43,008 nt of DNA from IMG/VR virus record IMGVR_UViG_3300021437_000036, positions 1-43,008 of that record. One strand, given 5' to 3'. Source of the DNA: a virus. Below the pieces are notes generated by a model, which was not told where the DNA came from, made no database searches, and was given only the letters and a program-made list of their open reading frames with translations. Positions 6,718-13,607 of the stretch are shown here, one piece after another. The stretch's first letter is position 1; each line of letters starts with the position of its first letter. Position numbers and translations under genes: made by a program.

Positions 6718-6867
6718 CTACTTTTTACATTTATATGCAAAAAGAACATATTCATGCTCTTTTTCCCTTCCGATAAACTCGATGATATAGCCCTCTTTTT
6801 GGAGTAGCATGATTCGGGTTGCAATATAGATCGGAGACCCCGCTTCGCATAGCCATTCTTTTACCAT
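6718..6867 (-). CDS. 49-residue small protein
   Basis: ATG at 6867 overlaps the stop of the upstream gene; a GAGGAG lies only two bases before the ATG, so the spacing is poor. Product MVKEWLCEAGSPIYIATRIM then LLQKEGYIIEFIGREKEHEY and a basic VLFAYKCKK end, a plausible compact alpha/beta fold. It ends in AAAAAG followed by TAG; the next frame continues open, see the entry at 6248-6637. No family recognised. Confidence 0.5.
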   Translation of the reverse strand: MVKEWLCEAGSPIYIATRIMLLQKEGYIIEFIGREKEHEYVLFAYKCKK

Positions 6868-7127
6868 GACTCCTCATCAGTCCACTGCCCGTCGATGTGA
6901 TCTTGTATTTTAAGATCTGCTAAGTCTGCAATAGGGGATTTCTTGCTAATATTCATAGACTCAAAAAGCCCTCCAGTTGTTATAGCACCTGACGTAAATT
7001 TTTCTTTTGCTTCTTTGTCCAGTTTGAACCACTGCTCAAGCATCAGGTTAGCTTGTTGTGCCGCCTGTGAAGGGCTCATGGCTTCGCCATTTGGTTTCAT
7101 AAAATCTTCAGCTTCAAATTTAAACAT
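6861..7127 (-). CDS. Small acidic protein, 88 residues
   Basis: I start it at the ATG at 7127 because GGAGG lies six bases upstream; the frame opens eight codons earlier. It begins MFKFEAEDFMKPNG, then a Gln/Ala-rich helix (SPSQAAQQANLMLEQW) and an acidic end DHIDGQWTDEESW. It overlaps the endolysin end by eight bases. Soluble; no family recognised. Confidence 0.65.
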   Translation of the reverse strand: MFKFEAEDFMKPNGEAMSPSQAAQQANLMLEQWFKLDKEAKEKFTSGAITTGGLFESMNISKKSPIADLADLKIQDHIDGQWTDEESW

Positions 7128-7812
7128 TTCGTACCTCCACTGGAGTATCAAAAAGTGCTAGTTCAGCTTTTCTTCTGTTAACTAGCCCTTTGTTAGGTAG
7201 TAACCCACCTGATTTATTATACACGGGTATTGCTGCCGCAATCTTATTCAAATCCTTTGTAAGGATAGCAGCACCCATAGTTCGATTGGGCTGCGTAATA
7301 ACTCCCCAACCTAAGTTATAGCTAAAAGATATGAGAGCAGAAAACTGATTGCTATTTAACGGAAGGTCAATCGACCGAAGGTGCTTATCAATTATCTGAA
7401 TCTTTGTGCGTAGCTCATATAGCATAAACTCAGTCGCCTGCTTCTCCGTAATAGGTGGATCTGTAATTCTAACCTTCACTCCGTTCGGATACTCAATAGT
7501 GCCATAACCAATAGTAGCTACCGGAGGTGTGGCATTATCCCAATACGGGTTAAGCTCCAAGCCCTCCCACTCTTTTATAAGATCAAGTCCACGGTCGTTT
7601 AAGTAGTGCCCAAAAAACTTGCTTGCTTCATGGGAAGGAGGTCTAACAGGGTCCACGGGTGGCGCCTCAGGTTGCACTGGTTCCTGCGGTGTGACCGGAA
7701 CGGGTTCAGGCTTCGCCACTGGAGCAATAGGCTTCTTTGGTTCTAATTGAGAACCATTATCATTTAGACCGTAAAACCAGATTTTTAACTTATTTATTAG
7801 TTTTTGTATCAT
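7120..7812 (-). CDS. Endolysin, GH24 (T4-type) lysozyme
   Basis: 230 residues. The catalytic triad of T4-type muramidases is in register: Glu83 in KEWEGL, Asp92 nine residues later in YWDNAT, and Thr100 in ATIGYGT. It cleaves the sugar backbone of peptidoglycan. Residues 1-22 are a weakly hydrophobic basic start, not a clear signal peptide; residues 24-60 are a Pro-rich linker (PVAKPEPVPVTPQEPVQPE). It overlaps by four bases the upstream membrane ORF. Its position in the leftward block, not the late operon, is unusual for lysis timing. Confidence 0.93.
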   Translation of the reverse strand: MIQKLINKLKIWFYGLNDNGSQLEPKKPIAPVAKPEPVPVTPQEPVQPEAPPVDPVRPPSHEASKFFGHYLNDRGLDLIKEWEGLELNPYWDNATPPVATIGYGTIEYPNGVKVRITDPPITEKQATEFMLYELRTKIQIIDKHLRSIDLPLNSNQFSALISFSYNLGWGVITQPNRTMGAAILTKDLNKIAAAIPVYNKSGGLLPNKGLVNRRKAELALFDTPVEVRNV

Positions 7813-8012
7813 TTGCTCACCGTCTCAGTCTCTACACGAGTTCCAAGGTTCTTATAAGTAGTGGTTTGAATCCTGCGGATCTGAACTAGCTTTGGATTGG
7901 CGGGCTCAACAAAGCCTTGAGTCGGGGTTCGGGTGTCGGACTTAGAGTCGGCATAGTTTATGCCTCCAGCTACCAGCATTAAACACGCCGACCATACTGC
8001 GAAAATCATCAT
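7809..8012 (-). CDS. Small membrane or exported protein before the endolysin
   Basis: 67 residues: MMIFAVWSACLMLVAGG is a short hydrophobic segment, followed by a polar tail with basic and Thr-rich parts ending VETETVSK. It may be a signal-anchored inner membrane protein or an exported protein. There is no proper lipobox. AGGAG before the ATG and a four-base overlap with the endolysin suggest a lysis role such as holin or pinholin-like partner, but the sequence does not prove it. First gene of the leftward unit from the promoter at 8087. Confidence 0.6.
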   Translation of the reverse strand: MMIFAVWSACLMLVAGGINYADSKSDTRTPTQGFVEPANPKLVQIRRIQTTTYKNLGTRVETETVSK

Positions 8013-8030
8013 TTTTTACTCCTTTTTTGT

Positions 8031-8044
8031 GATACTTTTGTATC
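8031..8044. promoter_or_regulatory. Dyad GATAC-TTTT-GTATC in the leader
   Basis: Perfect five-base arms around four T, close to the predicted leftward transcription start and 19 bases before the first ATG. It could be an operator or a small RNA hairpin in the leader. Confidence 0.4.
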
Positions 8045-8058
8045 GTTTTGTTACAGGA

Positions 8059-8087
8059 ATAAAAGCAGTAAAAAAGTCTTGGTTCAA
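8059..8087 (-). promoter_or_regulatory. Leftward sigma-70-like promoter for lysis and small genes
   Basis: TTGAAC (8087-8082), exactly 17 bases, then TTTTAT (8064-8059). Predicted start near 8052, about 40 bases before the ATG at 8012. Confidence 0.5.
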
Positions 8088-8130
8088 ACAAATTTAGGTT
8101 AATTATTTCTTTAGACACAGCCCAGAAAGT

Positions 8131-8169
8131 AAAAAAAATGGCCCTGGGAAATGACGTAACCCAGGACCA
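8131..8169 (-). terminator. Leftward rho-independent terminator
   Basis: On the leftward RNA a ten-pair stem with one mismatch (TGGTCCTGGG with CCCAGGGCCA) and an 11-base loop is followed by eight U. No leftward gene lies just upstream; the nearest ones are at 11077-12924, across the antisense strand of the primase-helicase gene. It would stop antisense or read-through transcripts before the promoter at 8087. Confidence 0.75.
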
Positions 8170-8261
8170 TAAACTTTCAAAATTCACCCAAAAAGAGCGT
8201 AAAAGAAAGAGGTGGATGAACCATAATAGCGTGGTGGTCCAGCGTCAATCTTTTTTTATTT

Positions 8262-8292
8262 TTGACTTATTGCTTTCTTCAACAGCTATAAT
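8262..8292 (+). promoter_or_regulatory. Rightward promoter of the primase-helicase gene
   Basis: TTGACT and a perfect TATAAT, spaced 19 bases, about 33 bases before the ATG at 8325. The spacer is slightly long. Confidence 0.6.
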
Positions 8293-8324
8293 CAAAACCT
8301 TCACACCAAAAACGGAGGTTAAAA

Positions 8325-10631
8325 ATGACAAAGATACTTGCTTCGGGGGTCGTCACTGAGGAGTGGCTATCACAAATCGACCTAACAAAGCCCACAGACT
8401 GGGTTACAATAGACGGCGTCGGCTATAAAAATGACGGACGCATCGCTATTTTCTCCAACTTCAAACTATCCATTGACCACGTGGAAAAGCTCGATGAAAG
8501 TGTATCAGTTGAAAGCGTTAAAGCCGCATGGCTGGACGCCAAGCTTGCCAAGGCCGAACAGTTCACAGTGTTCCGTCGTGAGCTTGTAACCTATAGGGAA
8601 CGCTTACAGCCAGCGGTTCCCACTACCTATACAGCTAAAAAGGGCCTCACGGATGAGGCTTTCATCTCCAGAGCAGCTCTCAGCGACGCCGACAAGCCCG
8701 ACCAACTCTTAATATGGTTTACCGATGTAGATGGAGAACCCCGTGGCTACCAAACCATATACGGGAACGGAGAGAAGCGCATCGAGAAAGGCACTCACAA
8801 GAAGGGTGCGATGTGTTTCGTGCATCGGGCAGCAGTAGAGCAAACCGCTCTATATATTACAGAGGGTTGGGCAACAGCTTGCTCTGTAACAAAGTTCGTC
8901 GACCCTAATGAATCATCAGTAGTCATGGCCATCGACAGCGGAAATCTTGGTGAGGTAGGGGAAGCCCTTCGGGCTAAGTATCCCACTGCAAAGCTCGTCT
9001 TCTGCGCTGACAACGACCACGCCACTGCTATAAAGACTGGAAGCAACCCCGGATTGATCGCAGCACGGGAGGCAGCGGAGCTTGTTTCGGGGGTCGTAGT
9101 GTTCCCTGAAGGCAAAGGCTCTGATTGGAATGATCTAGCAGGAGAGATCGGGGAAGGGAAGGCCCGCAAGGCTTTTGAGAAGGCTCTAAAGCTTGCTCAA
9201 AAAGAAGAGGTCGATCAGTACAAACAAGTCATGCTATCCCGAGACTCAAGAGATACAGGCTACCACAAAGCGATTCTAAAAAATAACTCAGTCGTGTGGG
9301 TTCTTGATTACAAAACACTGCTCGAAGACTTCGACGCTCAATTTAACTACAGATCCGTTGAGGGAACTTTCTTGGTTCGGGAGTCGGGTGGCTTCTACAA
9401 AAAGCTTGCCACAATCGAAGCTGAAACGTGGGCTTACTCTCGTATAGTAAACCCCGACACAAAGCAACCCGCTCGCGATCATGAGATAAAAGAGTTTATA
9501 TCTGCTTTGTTTCGCAGAAACTTTGTTAAAATGGATTCCATTAATCCAGCAGGTTTCATCAATTTTAAAAACGGCCTACTTCAGGTAAAAGACTTAGCTT
9601 TCACACCGCACACAGACCACGATAAAATCTGCATGACACAAGTTCCATGCGAATGGGCTCGGGGGATGGCTACGCCCAATTGGACCGCATGGCTTACGGA
9701 AGTATTCGGAGAGTCAGAGACAAAGAAGAAAATACTTTTAGAATATATGGGATACTGTTTGAGTGGCGATGACCCAACTACATTTGACCAGAAAGCTTTA
9801 GTGATGCTTGGTTCGGGTGGCAATGGTAAATCAACCGCTCTTAACCTTCTGAAGTACATGGCTGGACAAGGGGATTCTTTAGGTTATTCAGTGTTCCCTA
9901 TGAAAAAATTCTCCGAGTACCTAGTGTGCTTCGATGCAGCCACTAAAATTTTTAACGTCTCCTCTGAAGAGCCGAAGTTTTGGAACGATGAGATATCGCA
10001 AGTATTTAAGAAAATTGTTTCAGGCGAAGAGATGAGCGCACGTACGCACCACAAAGAGTTCTTTACCTATCGTGCGCGCTTTAAGCTGATTATGGCCTGT
10101 AATACTGCGCCGATGTCTAAGGATTCCTCTGACGGATTATATAGAAGGATGATCTATTTAAAGTTCGATAAATCTTTCATTGGACACGAAGACCACGGTA
10201 TCGAGGCTAGGCTTAAGTCTGAGGTTTCGGGGATAGTTGAGGAGGCCCTACGGGCCTATGCTGATGCAAGGCTTCGGGGCTCATTTACCGTTGATGAAAG
10301 CTCGGTGGAAATTAAAGAAGAGATGCAAAAATCGAGTGACTGGGTGCATGATTTTGCCGATGAGAACCTGGTTTTTGATGGGGGAAAAGCCGACACCGAT
10401 CAACTATACCTTGCTTTTTTAGACTTTAAAGACCGCGTCGGGCTTCGGGATTATGTTACAAAGAGAGCTTTTGTAAGATTATTATGCGCTGCGTTTAAGC
10501 TTGAAAAGGGTAGGAGCAGTGCGTCTAGGTTTGTTACTGGTATATCGATTCGGGGCGTTAAGACTTTTGGTGGGTCCGGTGGAGGTGAGTCTGAAAATGA
10601 CGCTGGCGCTGAGGGGTCGGGGAGATTTTGA
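8325..10631 (+). CDS. Primase-helicase: Toprim plus SF3 (D5-like) helicase
   Basis: 768 residues, ATG preceded by GGAGG. Toprim catalytic signature: ITEGW (Glu180), CADND (228-231) and GSDWND (265-270), so residues about 170-290 carry primase-type chemistry. A D5-like N-terminal helicase region follows, then Walker A GSGGNGKST (496-504), and LIMACN (588-593) with a later arginine-rich YRRMIYL, the sensor/finger region of SF3 hexameric helicases. The last 140 residues likely form a winged-helix DNA-binding part, ending in a Gly/Ser/Glu-rich tail. It should unwind and prime DNA at the fork, like P4 alpha-type proteins. The iteron cluster directly downstream is its likely binding region. Confidence 0.92.
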   Translation: MTKILASGVVTEEWLSQIDLTKPTDWVTIDGVGYKNDGRIAIFSNFKLSIDHVEKLDESVSVESVKAAWLDAKLAKAEQFTVFRRELVTYRERLQPAVPTTYTAKKGLTDEAFISRAALSDADKPDQLLIWFTDVDGEPRGYQTIYGNGEKRIEKGTHKKGAMCFVHRAAVEQTALYITEGWATACSVTKFVDPNESSVVMAIDSGNLGEVGEALRAKYPTAKLVFCADNDHATAIKTGSNPGLIAAREAAELVSGVVVFPEGKGSDWNDLAGEIGEGKARKAFEKALKLAQKEEVDQYKQVMLSRDSRDTGYHKAILKNNSVVWVLDYKTLLEDFDAQFNYRSVEGTFLVRESGGFYKKLATIEAETWAYSRIVNPDTKQPARDHEIKEFISALFRRNFVKMDSINPAGFINFKNGLLQVKDLAFTPHTDHDKICMTQVPCEWARGMATPNWTAWLTEVFGESETKKKILLEYMGYCLSGDDPTTFDQKALVMLGSGGNGKSTALNLLKYMAGQGDSLGYSVFPMKKFSEYLVCFDAATKIFNVSSEEPKFWNDEISQVFKKIVSGEEMSARTHHKEFFTYRARFKLIMACNTAPMSKDSSDGLYRRMIYLKFDKSFIGHEDHGIEARLKSEVSGIVEEALRAYADARLRGSFTVDESSVEIKEEMQKSSDWVHDFADENLVFDGGKADTDQLYLAFLDFKDRVGLRDYVTKRAFVRLLCAAFKLEKGRSSASRFVTGISIRGVKTFGGSGGGESENDAGAEGSGRF

Positions 10632-11076
10632 GATTTTGTGTTGTAAAAAAGACACAGTGCTTGGGGACTGGTGTCATAATGACACTGGTTTCGGGGGTTT
10701 TTGGGTCGGGAGTGACAGAGTTAGTGACAGTTGTGACAGTTCTAAAAATTGCAAAAAAGTTTAGTCATGCGTCAAGTATATAATTTTACTATTAAATGAC
10801 AAAAGTGACAAAAGTGACAGTAATTTTATTATATTTTACTACTGTAGAGAAAAAAAATTTTAAGAGAAAAAAAATTAATTCTATTAAAAAAAACCTGAAA
10901 GGGGGGTTAATTCTGTCACTTCTGTCACTAATTGGGAAAAGACAATTTATTTCAGTGGGTTGCGCGGTGACAAAACTTTTTTTGTGTTTTTAGTTCTGTC
11001 ACCGACGCTAAAATTGAGTAAAAGCTCTAGTTTTCGGGTGTTTCTGCAATTGCAGTAGCTTTTGCGAATAAACATT
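10632..11076. other. Gene-free AT-rich region between convergent genes
   Basis: 445 bases between the ends of the primase-helicase gene and the LuxR-type gene. It holds a dyad (GTGTCAT-A-ATGACAC), the GTGACA hexamers, long A/T tracts at about 10741-10910, and a perfect 12-base palindrome CTGCAATTGCAG at 11045-11056. ORFs here are short and lack ribosome sites. There is no convincing terminator for either flanking gene. Confidence 0.8.
10671..11002. other. Candidate replication origin: GTGACA iterons with AT-rich tract
   Basis: GTGACA occurs at 10712, 10724, 10733, 10805, 10814 and 10967; its complement TGTCAC at 10914, 10923 and 10997; ATGACA at 10796. Steps 10724-10733, 10796-10805-10814 and 10914-10923 are all exactly 9 bp. 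The 7-bp-arm dyad at 10671-10685 contains the same TGACAC core. An A+T-rich stretch with A-tracts lies between the direct and inverted groups, as in a duplex-unwinding element. Origin function is inferred from layout and from the adjacent primase-helicase; an operator array is the alternative. Confidence 0.65.
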
Positions 11077-11475
11077 TTAAAGCCTCCTTGTGGCGTTGTT
11101 TTTGTTTCCCCTACCGTTCTTGCGGTTGTAAGAATAATTCAATGGTGAGCCCGCCAGGTCCGTTTCAGGGCCTTTTAAAGAACCCTCATTAACGCCACTA
11201 AATTCATCGCAAACAACAAGCTTGTAGGCCCTTCCATTCATAACGTGCTGCGCCATAATAGCTAGGTCGGTTTTGTTTTTGATGCCGTTCTTTTTATAAA
11301 CCGATGTTAGGTGGTTTTTTACGGTCTTTATATGAAGACCTACCTTTTCTGCTACCTCTTGGCCTGTAAGACCAAGCGAGTAAAGCACGGCAACCTTAAC
11401 TTCAGCGGGCGTTATACCGCGAGCTTTGAAAGCCGCCTCTAGTAACCCAAGTTTTAATTTTTGCTCGGTGTTCAT
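11077..11475 (-). CDS. Free-standing LuxR/GerE-type DNA-binding protein
   Basis: 132 residues. Residues about 20-75 match the LuxR-type helix-turn-helix: ITPAEVKVAVLYSLGLTG, then QEVAEKVGLHIKTVKNHL and the TSVYKKNGIKNKTDL tail. There is no receiver or autoinducer domain. The C-terminal 55 residues are basic, Gly/Asn-rich and probably disordered. It likely binds DNA as a dimer and regulates phage or host promoters. It is the last gene of leftward block 2, overlapping the gene before it by four bases, and faces the iteron region. Confidence 0.88.
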   Translation of the reverse strand: MNTEQKLKLGLLEAAFKARGITPAEVKVAVLYSLGLTGQEVAEKVGLHIKTVKNHLTSVYKKNGIKNKTDLAIMAQHVMNGRAYKLVVCDEFSGVNEGSLKGPETDLAGSPLNYSYNRKNGRGNKNNATRRL

Positions 11476-11672
11476 TTTACACTCTTTTCCGCAGCATCCA
11501 AAAGCTGTCTCATTAAGCTAATTACGCCCTCCAAATGATATGCGACTTGCTGCAAGCGTTCTTTTTTGTCCTCTGTAGCTTTATCAGCATGACCGGAAGC
11601 AGTGCTTTCAAGCCCTGAAAGCGTAGCAATCTGTAATTTTAATAAATTAATATCTATGTTTATTTTTTCCAC
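11472..11672 (-). CDS. Small helical protein, 66 residues
   Basis: GTG start at 11672 inside the end of the upstream gene, no strong ribosome site, so translation is probably coupled. Two amphipathic helices (INLLKLQIATLSGLES and VAYHLEGVISLMRQLLDAAE) are separated by a charged loop. It overlaps the LuxR-type gene by four bases. A partner role is possible but not shown. Confidence 0.55.
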   Translation of the reverse strand: MEKINIDINLLKLQIATLSGLESTASGHADKATEDKKERLQQVAYHLEGVISLMRQLLDAAEKSVK

Positions 11673-11872
11673 CTATCCGAAGCCTTCGCCGCTTCAAAAC
11701 TATGCTCAGTCTTTTCTTGCCCAAACATATTATAAATTTTTGATGTGTCTCGCTCTAATTCTTCCCTAGCCTCGACAATGTTGGCTAGATCATCGTCTAA
11801 TGTAGCCATGAAGTTTGATAGCGCGACCCTTTGGGCCGCTTCATGTAGTTCGTTAAATTGATAAAATAGCAT
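11660..11872 (-). CDS. Small acidic helical protein, 70 residues
   Basis: ATG at 11872 with AGGTG seven bases before it. Nearly all helix, rich in Glu, Ala and Asp (LDDDLANIVEAREELERD), ending in basic DRWKK. Part of the overlapping small-gene run; no family recognised. Confidence 0.6.
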   Translation of the reverse strand: MLFYQFNELHEAAQRVALSNFMATLDDDLANIVEAREELERDTSKIYNMFGQEKTEHSFEAAKASDRWKK

Positions 11873-11873
11873 C

Positions 11874-12188
11874 TTAAAACACCTGGTAAACTATTAAAGG
11901 GTCTACTTCCGATTCTTCACCAACCATTATTACTTGGGTGTTGTCGCGCAAATCATCAAGGGATTTAATGTCAAGATTAGAGTAGTTTTTCAAAACATCA
12001 CTCAAGCTTGATTCTGTGAAGTCACAGCAAAGGGCAACAACGTCTAGCTCTATTTCAACGCCGCAATCCTCCTCGTATTGCTCTAGATAATCGAACAAAG
12101 CTCTTTTCCCCTCATAACTAAAGTTTTCATTTCTGTTATATTCGCGAAAAGCGTCTGAAAATTGACAAAATCCTACTGTTTGTTTCAT
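11874..12188 (-). CDS. Acidic protein, 104 residues
   Basis: Start supported by AGAGG before ATG, the leader type shared by this block. Strongly acidic: YEEDCGVEIELDVVALCCDF, then LDDLRDNTQVIMVGEES. The pattern (N-terminal CQFSDAFREY, then a beta-alpha unit ending in VYQVF) suggests a compact alpha/beta fold; such acidic small phage proteins sometimes act as inhibitors or DNA mimics, but I have no specific evidence here. Confidence 0.6.
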   Translation of the reverse strand: MKQTVGFCQFSDAFREYNRNENFSYEGKRALFDYLEQYEEDCGVEIELDVVALCCDFTESSLSDVLKNYSNLDIKSLDDLRDNTQVIMVGEESEVDPLIVYQVF

Positions 12189-12206
12189 TTTTATTACCTC
12201 TTTCTT

Positions 12207-12569
12207 TTAAAGACTTGGCACAATGCCGAGTCCAATTATAAAATCAAATTTATTTTTATTTATTTTAAATTCCACTGGCTTATTTTTCTTAGCCACAACA
12301 AGCGCAGTCGGAATCTTCACGCCCAATTCTAAACAAACTTCACAAAGTCTTTTCCTTTGCTCGGCCAACTCATCGTCAGACTCGAACAGATCATTTTTAA
12401 TTTGCGCAGTAATCCACTCAAGCTCCTCGAAAAGAAAATCACGCTTTGCAATCTCTGCTGCATCTTGTTTCTTTATCTCTTGGCTAACAGTAAGAACCTT
12501 TGCACCAGCCTTGCGCTTGCAATTCCTTTTTGCCTCTCGCATTTTTTCATCAAAAGGTTGATCTAGCAT
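12207..12569 (-). CDS. Lysine-rich protein, 120 residues
   Basis: Basic N-terminus (MREAKRNCKRKAGAKV), a central acidic helix (FEELEWITAQIKNDLFES), a strand ALVVAKKNKPVEF and a hydrophobic end IIGLGIVPSL. Its ATG is two bases after the stop of the small membrane peptide and shares that peptide's AGAGG as ribosome site. No family recognised. Confidence 0.55.
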   Translation of the reverse strand: MLDQPFDEKMREAKRNCKRKAGAKVLTVSQEIKKQDAAEIAKRDFLFEELEWITAQIKNDLFESDDELAEQRKRLCEVCLELGVKIPTALVVAKKNKPVEFKINKNKFDFIIGLGIVPSL

Positions 12570-12570
12570 T

Positions 12571-12663
12571 TTAAAAACCTCTCATTTGCATAATTTGTTC
12601 GATTACGCATAAAATAAGCATCAAGCCTAAAGCCATTGAGAGAAGAAATTGGTCATTTGTCAT
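12571..12663 (-). CDS. 30-residue membrane micropeptide
   Basis: ATG at 12663 with AGAGG about six bases upstream. MTNDQFLLSMALGLMLILCV then IEQIMQMRGF: one membrane helix with a short polar start. Placed between two genes of the block with matching leaders. Function unknown. Confidence 0.55.
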   Translation of the reverse strand: MTNDQFLLSMALGLMLILCVIEQIMQMRGF

Positions 12664-12699
12664 TTTTTACCTCTTTGTTTGTTGTTTAATCACTCAATA

Positions 12700-12723
12700 A
12701 AGCCGACCAAGTTTGATCGGCTT
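12700..12723 (-). promoter_or_regulatory. Hairpin between small genes (weak terminator or RNA-stability element)
   Basis: AAGCCGA pairs with TCGGCTT over seven bases with a ten-base loop; only a short TTTATT follows leftward. It could reduce read-through after the first gene of the block. Confidence 0.4.
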
Positions 12724-12732
12724 GTTGAATAA

Positions 12733-12924
12733 TTAATCAATTGAAACTAGTTGCTCGAGTAATTTTTCCGCTTGATATATTACAGAATCTAATTTGTTTA
12801 TTTTTGCCTTTAATATTGGACTTATAATAAGTTGCTTCTTTAATTCTTCTTTATCAGCTTTCAACTCGATAATTAAATTTGAAGTCTCGATTGTTGCTCT
12901 ATTTAACATTTCCGCTTTGTTCAT
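12733..12924 (-). CDS. Small coiled-coil protein, 63 residues
   Basis: First gene of leftward block 2, AGAGG before the ATG. Sequence is one long helix pair: ETSNLIIELKADKEELKKQL then KINKLDSVIYQAEKLLEQL. No family recognised. Confidence 0.6.
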   Translation of the reverse strand: MNKAEMLNRATIETSNLIIELKADKEELKKQLIISPILKAKINKLDSVIYQAEKLLEQLVSID

Positions 12925-12966
12925 TTTTACCTCTCTTTTTTTTGTTTATCGCTCGGAACAAAAACA

Positions 12967-12995
12967 GGTATAGGACCAAAGTCCTGCATTTGCAA
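12967..12995 (-). promoter_or_regulatory. Leftward promoter with a dyad in its spacer
   Basis: TTGCAA (12995-12990), 17 bases, TATACC (12972-12967). The spacer contains AGGAC-TTTG-GTCCT, a perfect five-base-arm dyad between the two boxes, an ideal repressor or activator position. Predicted start about 36 bases before the ATG at 12924. Confidence 0.5.
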
Positions 12996-13140
12996 TACTT
13001 TTTTTTACTTATTTTTTATCGTTTTATGCAATGCAAAATGTAATTGATAATCGTTTTCACCTATGCAGAACTTCACCTCCCACACCCCCATTCCCGCATC
13101 AATTCCCCTCTGAAAAGCGTTAAAATGGATCAGGTTTAGC

Positions 13141-13173
13141 GATGCTTGCCCCTATATCTGAGCATCTATTTTT
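13141..13173 (+). terminator. Terminator-like hairpin
   Basis: GATGCT pairs with AGCATC (14-base loop, one extra G-T pair possible), followed by TATTTTT rightward. No rightward gene lies just upstream, so it may end a small RNA or stop stray transcription. Confidence 0.35.
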
Positions 13174-13293
13174 CAAGTCACGTTAAGAAATGGTTAAGGG
13201 AAGTATGAACTAAAAGCAGAAAAAACCCAGGACCACGAAGCGTGTTTTTCTTTGCATTTTAAGTAGATTCTATTTGTCAAGAACAATCGTAAT

Positions 13294-13390
13294 GCGCGCA
13301 GCATAATCTAAGCATTTTTGATGCGCGGTGCGTAAACACTTGACTTCAGCGCGAAAGTTCATGCCTCCCGAATCAAGCATCCTGAGCGCG
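13294..13390. promoter_or_regulatory. Cluster of four GCGCG words
   Basis: GCGCG begins at 13294, 13323, 13349 and 13386; the first two sit in ATGCGCG 29 bases apart, and the first is part of the palindrome TGCGCGCA. Such words are rare in this AT-rich genome. Possible binding sites for the Fis-like protein or terminase. Confidence 0.4.
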
Positions 13391-13411
13391 AGTCATACCG
13401 ATTCAGTATGA

Positions 13412-13439
13412 TTGATTCTAGTGGTTTAGTATATATAAT
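13412..13439 (+). promoter_or_regulatory. Late-operon promoter candidate
   Basis: TTGATT, 16 bases, perfect TATAAT. An inverted repeat CATAC-CGATTCA-GTATG at about 13394-13410 abuts the -35 box. The leader to the first ATG at 13608 would be about 160 bases. Confidence 0.6.
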
Positions 13440-13489
13440 CTTGAGACTCTTAGCCTGACTCTCGCGTCGCGGGTCGATGGCTATTGAAT

Positions 13490-13512
13490 GGGGGGGTAGG
13501 GGGTCTCTTGGG
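13490..13512 (+). other. G-quadruplex-type motif in the late leader
   Basis: Seven G, TA, five G, TCTCTT, three G: this meets the four-G3-run rule with loops of 1, 4 and 6 bases. It would be in the transcript leader of the late operon and on the coding strand. Confidence 0.45.
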
Positions 13513-13607
13513 TCGTGGAAATTTATAAGTTCTGTCCAAAAATATTTTTTAAGATTGTGTAAGAAAACGCTTGATTTTGGCTAAAATCTGTCTAAGTCTG
13601 TTACACG

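Larger units (their letters stand above)
8013..8324. other. Divergent regulatory gap
   Basis: Holds the leftward promoter and a dyad, a leftward terminator, and the rightward promoter for the primase-helicase, each listed separately. I see no credible gene here; the ORF at 7942-8187 overlaps the real membrane ORF and has no ribosome site. Confidence 0.8.
12925..13607. other. Long regulatory gap before the late operon
   Basis: 683 bases without a credible gene. It contains the leftward promoter with its dyad (12967-12995), a terminator-like hairpin (13141-13173), four GCGCG words, a strong rightward promoter (13412-13439) and a run of G tracts (13490-13512). A 35-codon ORF at about 13477 has no ribosome site and I reject it. 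The region may also hold the DNA packaging start site because it lies just before the terminase genes. Confidence 0.7.

Noticed and set aside
6718-6740. Programmed -1 frameshift at AAAAAG
   Set aside because: The heptamer is T AAA AAG, not A AAA AAG, so the P-site tRNA would mispair; no downstream stem was found. Kept only as one explanation of the missing start.
7942-8187. 81-residue leftward ORF
   Set aside because: Overlaps the membrane ORF at 7809-8012, contains the promoter and has no ribosome site.
10501-10993. Two rightward ORFs after the primase-helicase
   Set aside because: The first is in another frame of the primase-helicase end and the second is Lys/Asn/Ile-rich A-tract translation; neither has a ribosome site, and both cover the iteron region.
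13040-13058. Fur-box-like sequence (14 of 19 matches to GATAATGATAATCATTATC)
   Set aside because: AT-rich matches arise easily, no iron-linked gene is present, and its position relative to promoters is not informative.
8155-13235. Shared word ACCCAGGACCA at 8159 and 13225
   Set aside because: Short, and at the second site there is no comparable stem.
13477-13584. 35-codon rightward ORF
   Set aside because: No ribosome site, and it mostly translates the G-run leader.
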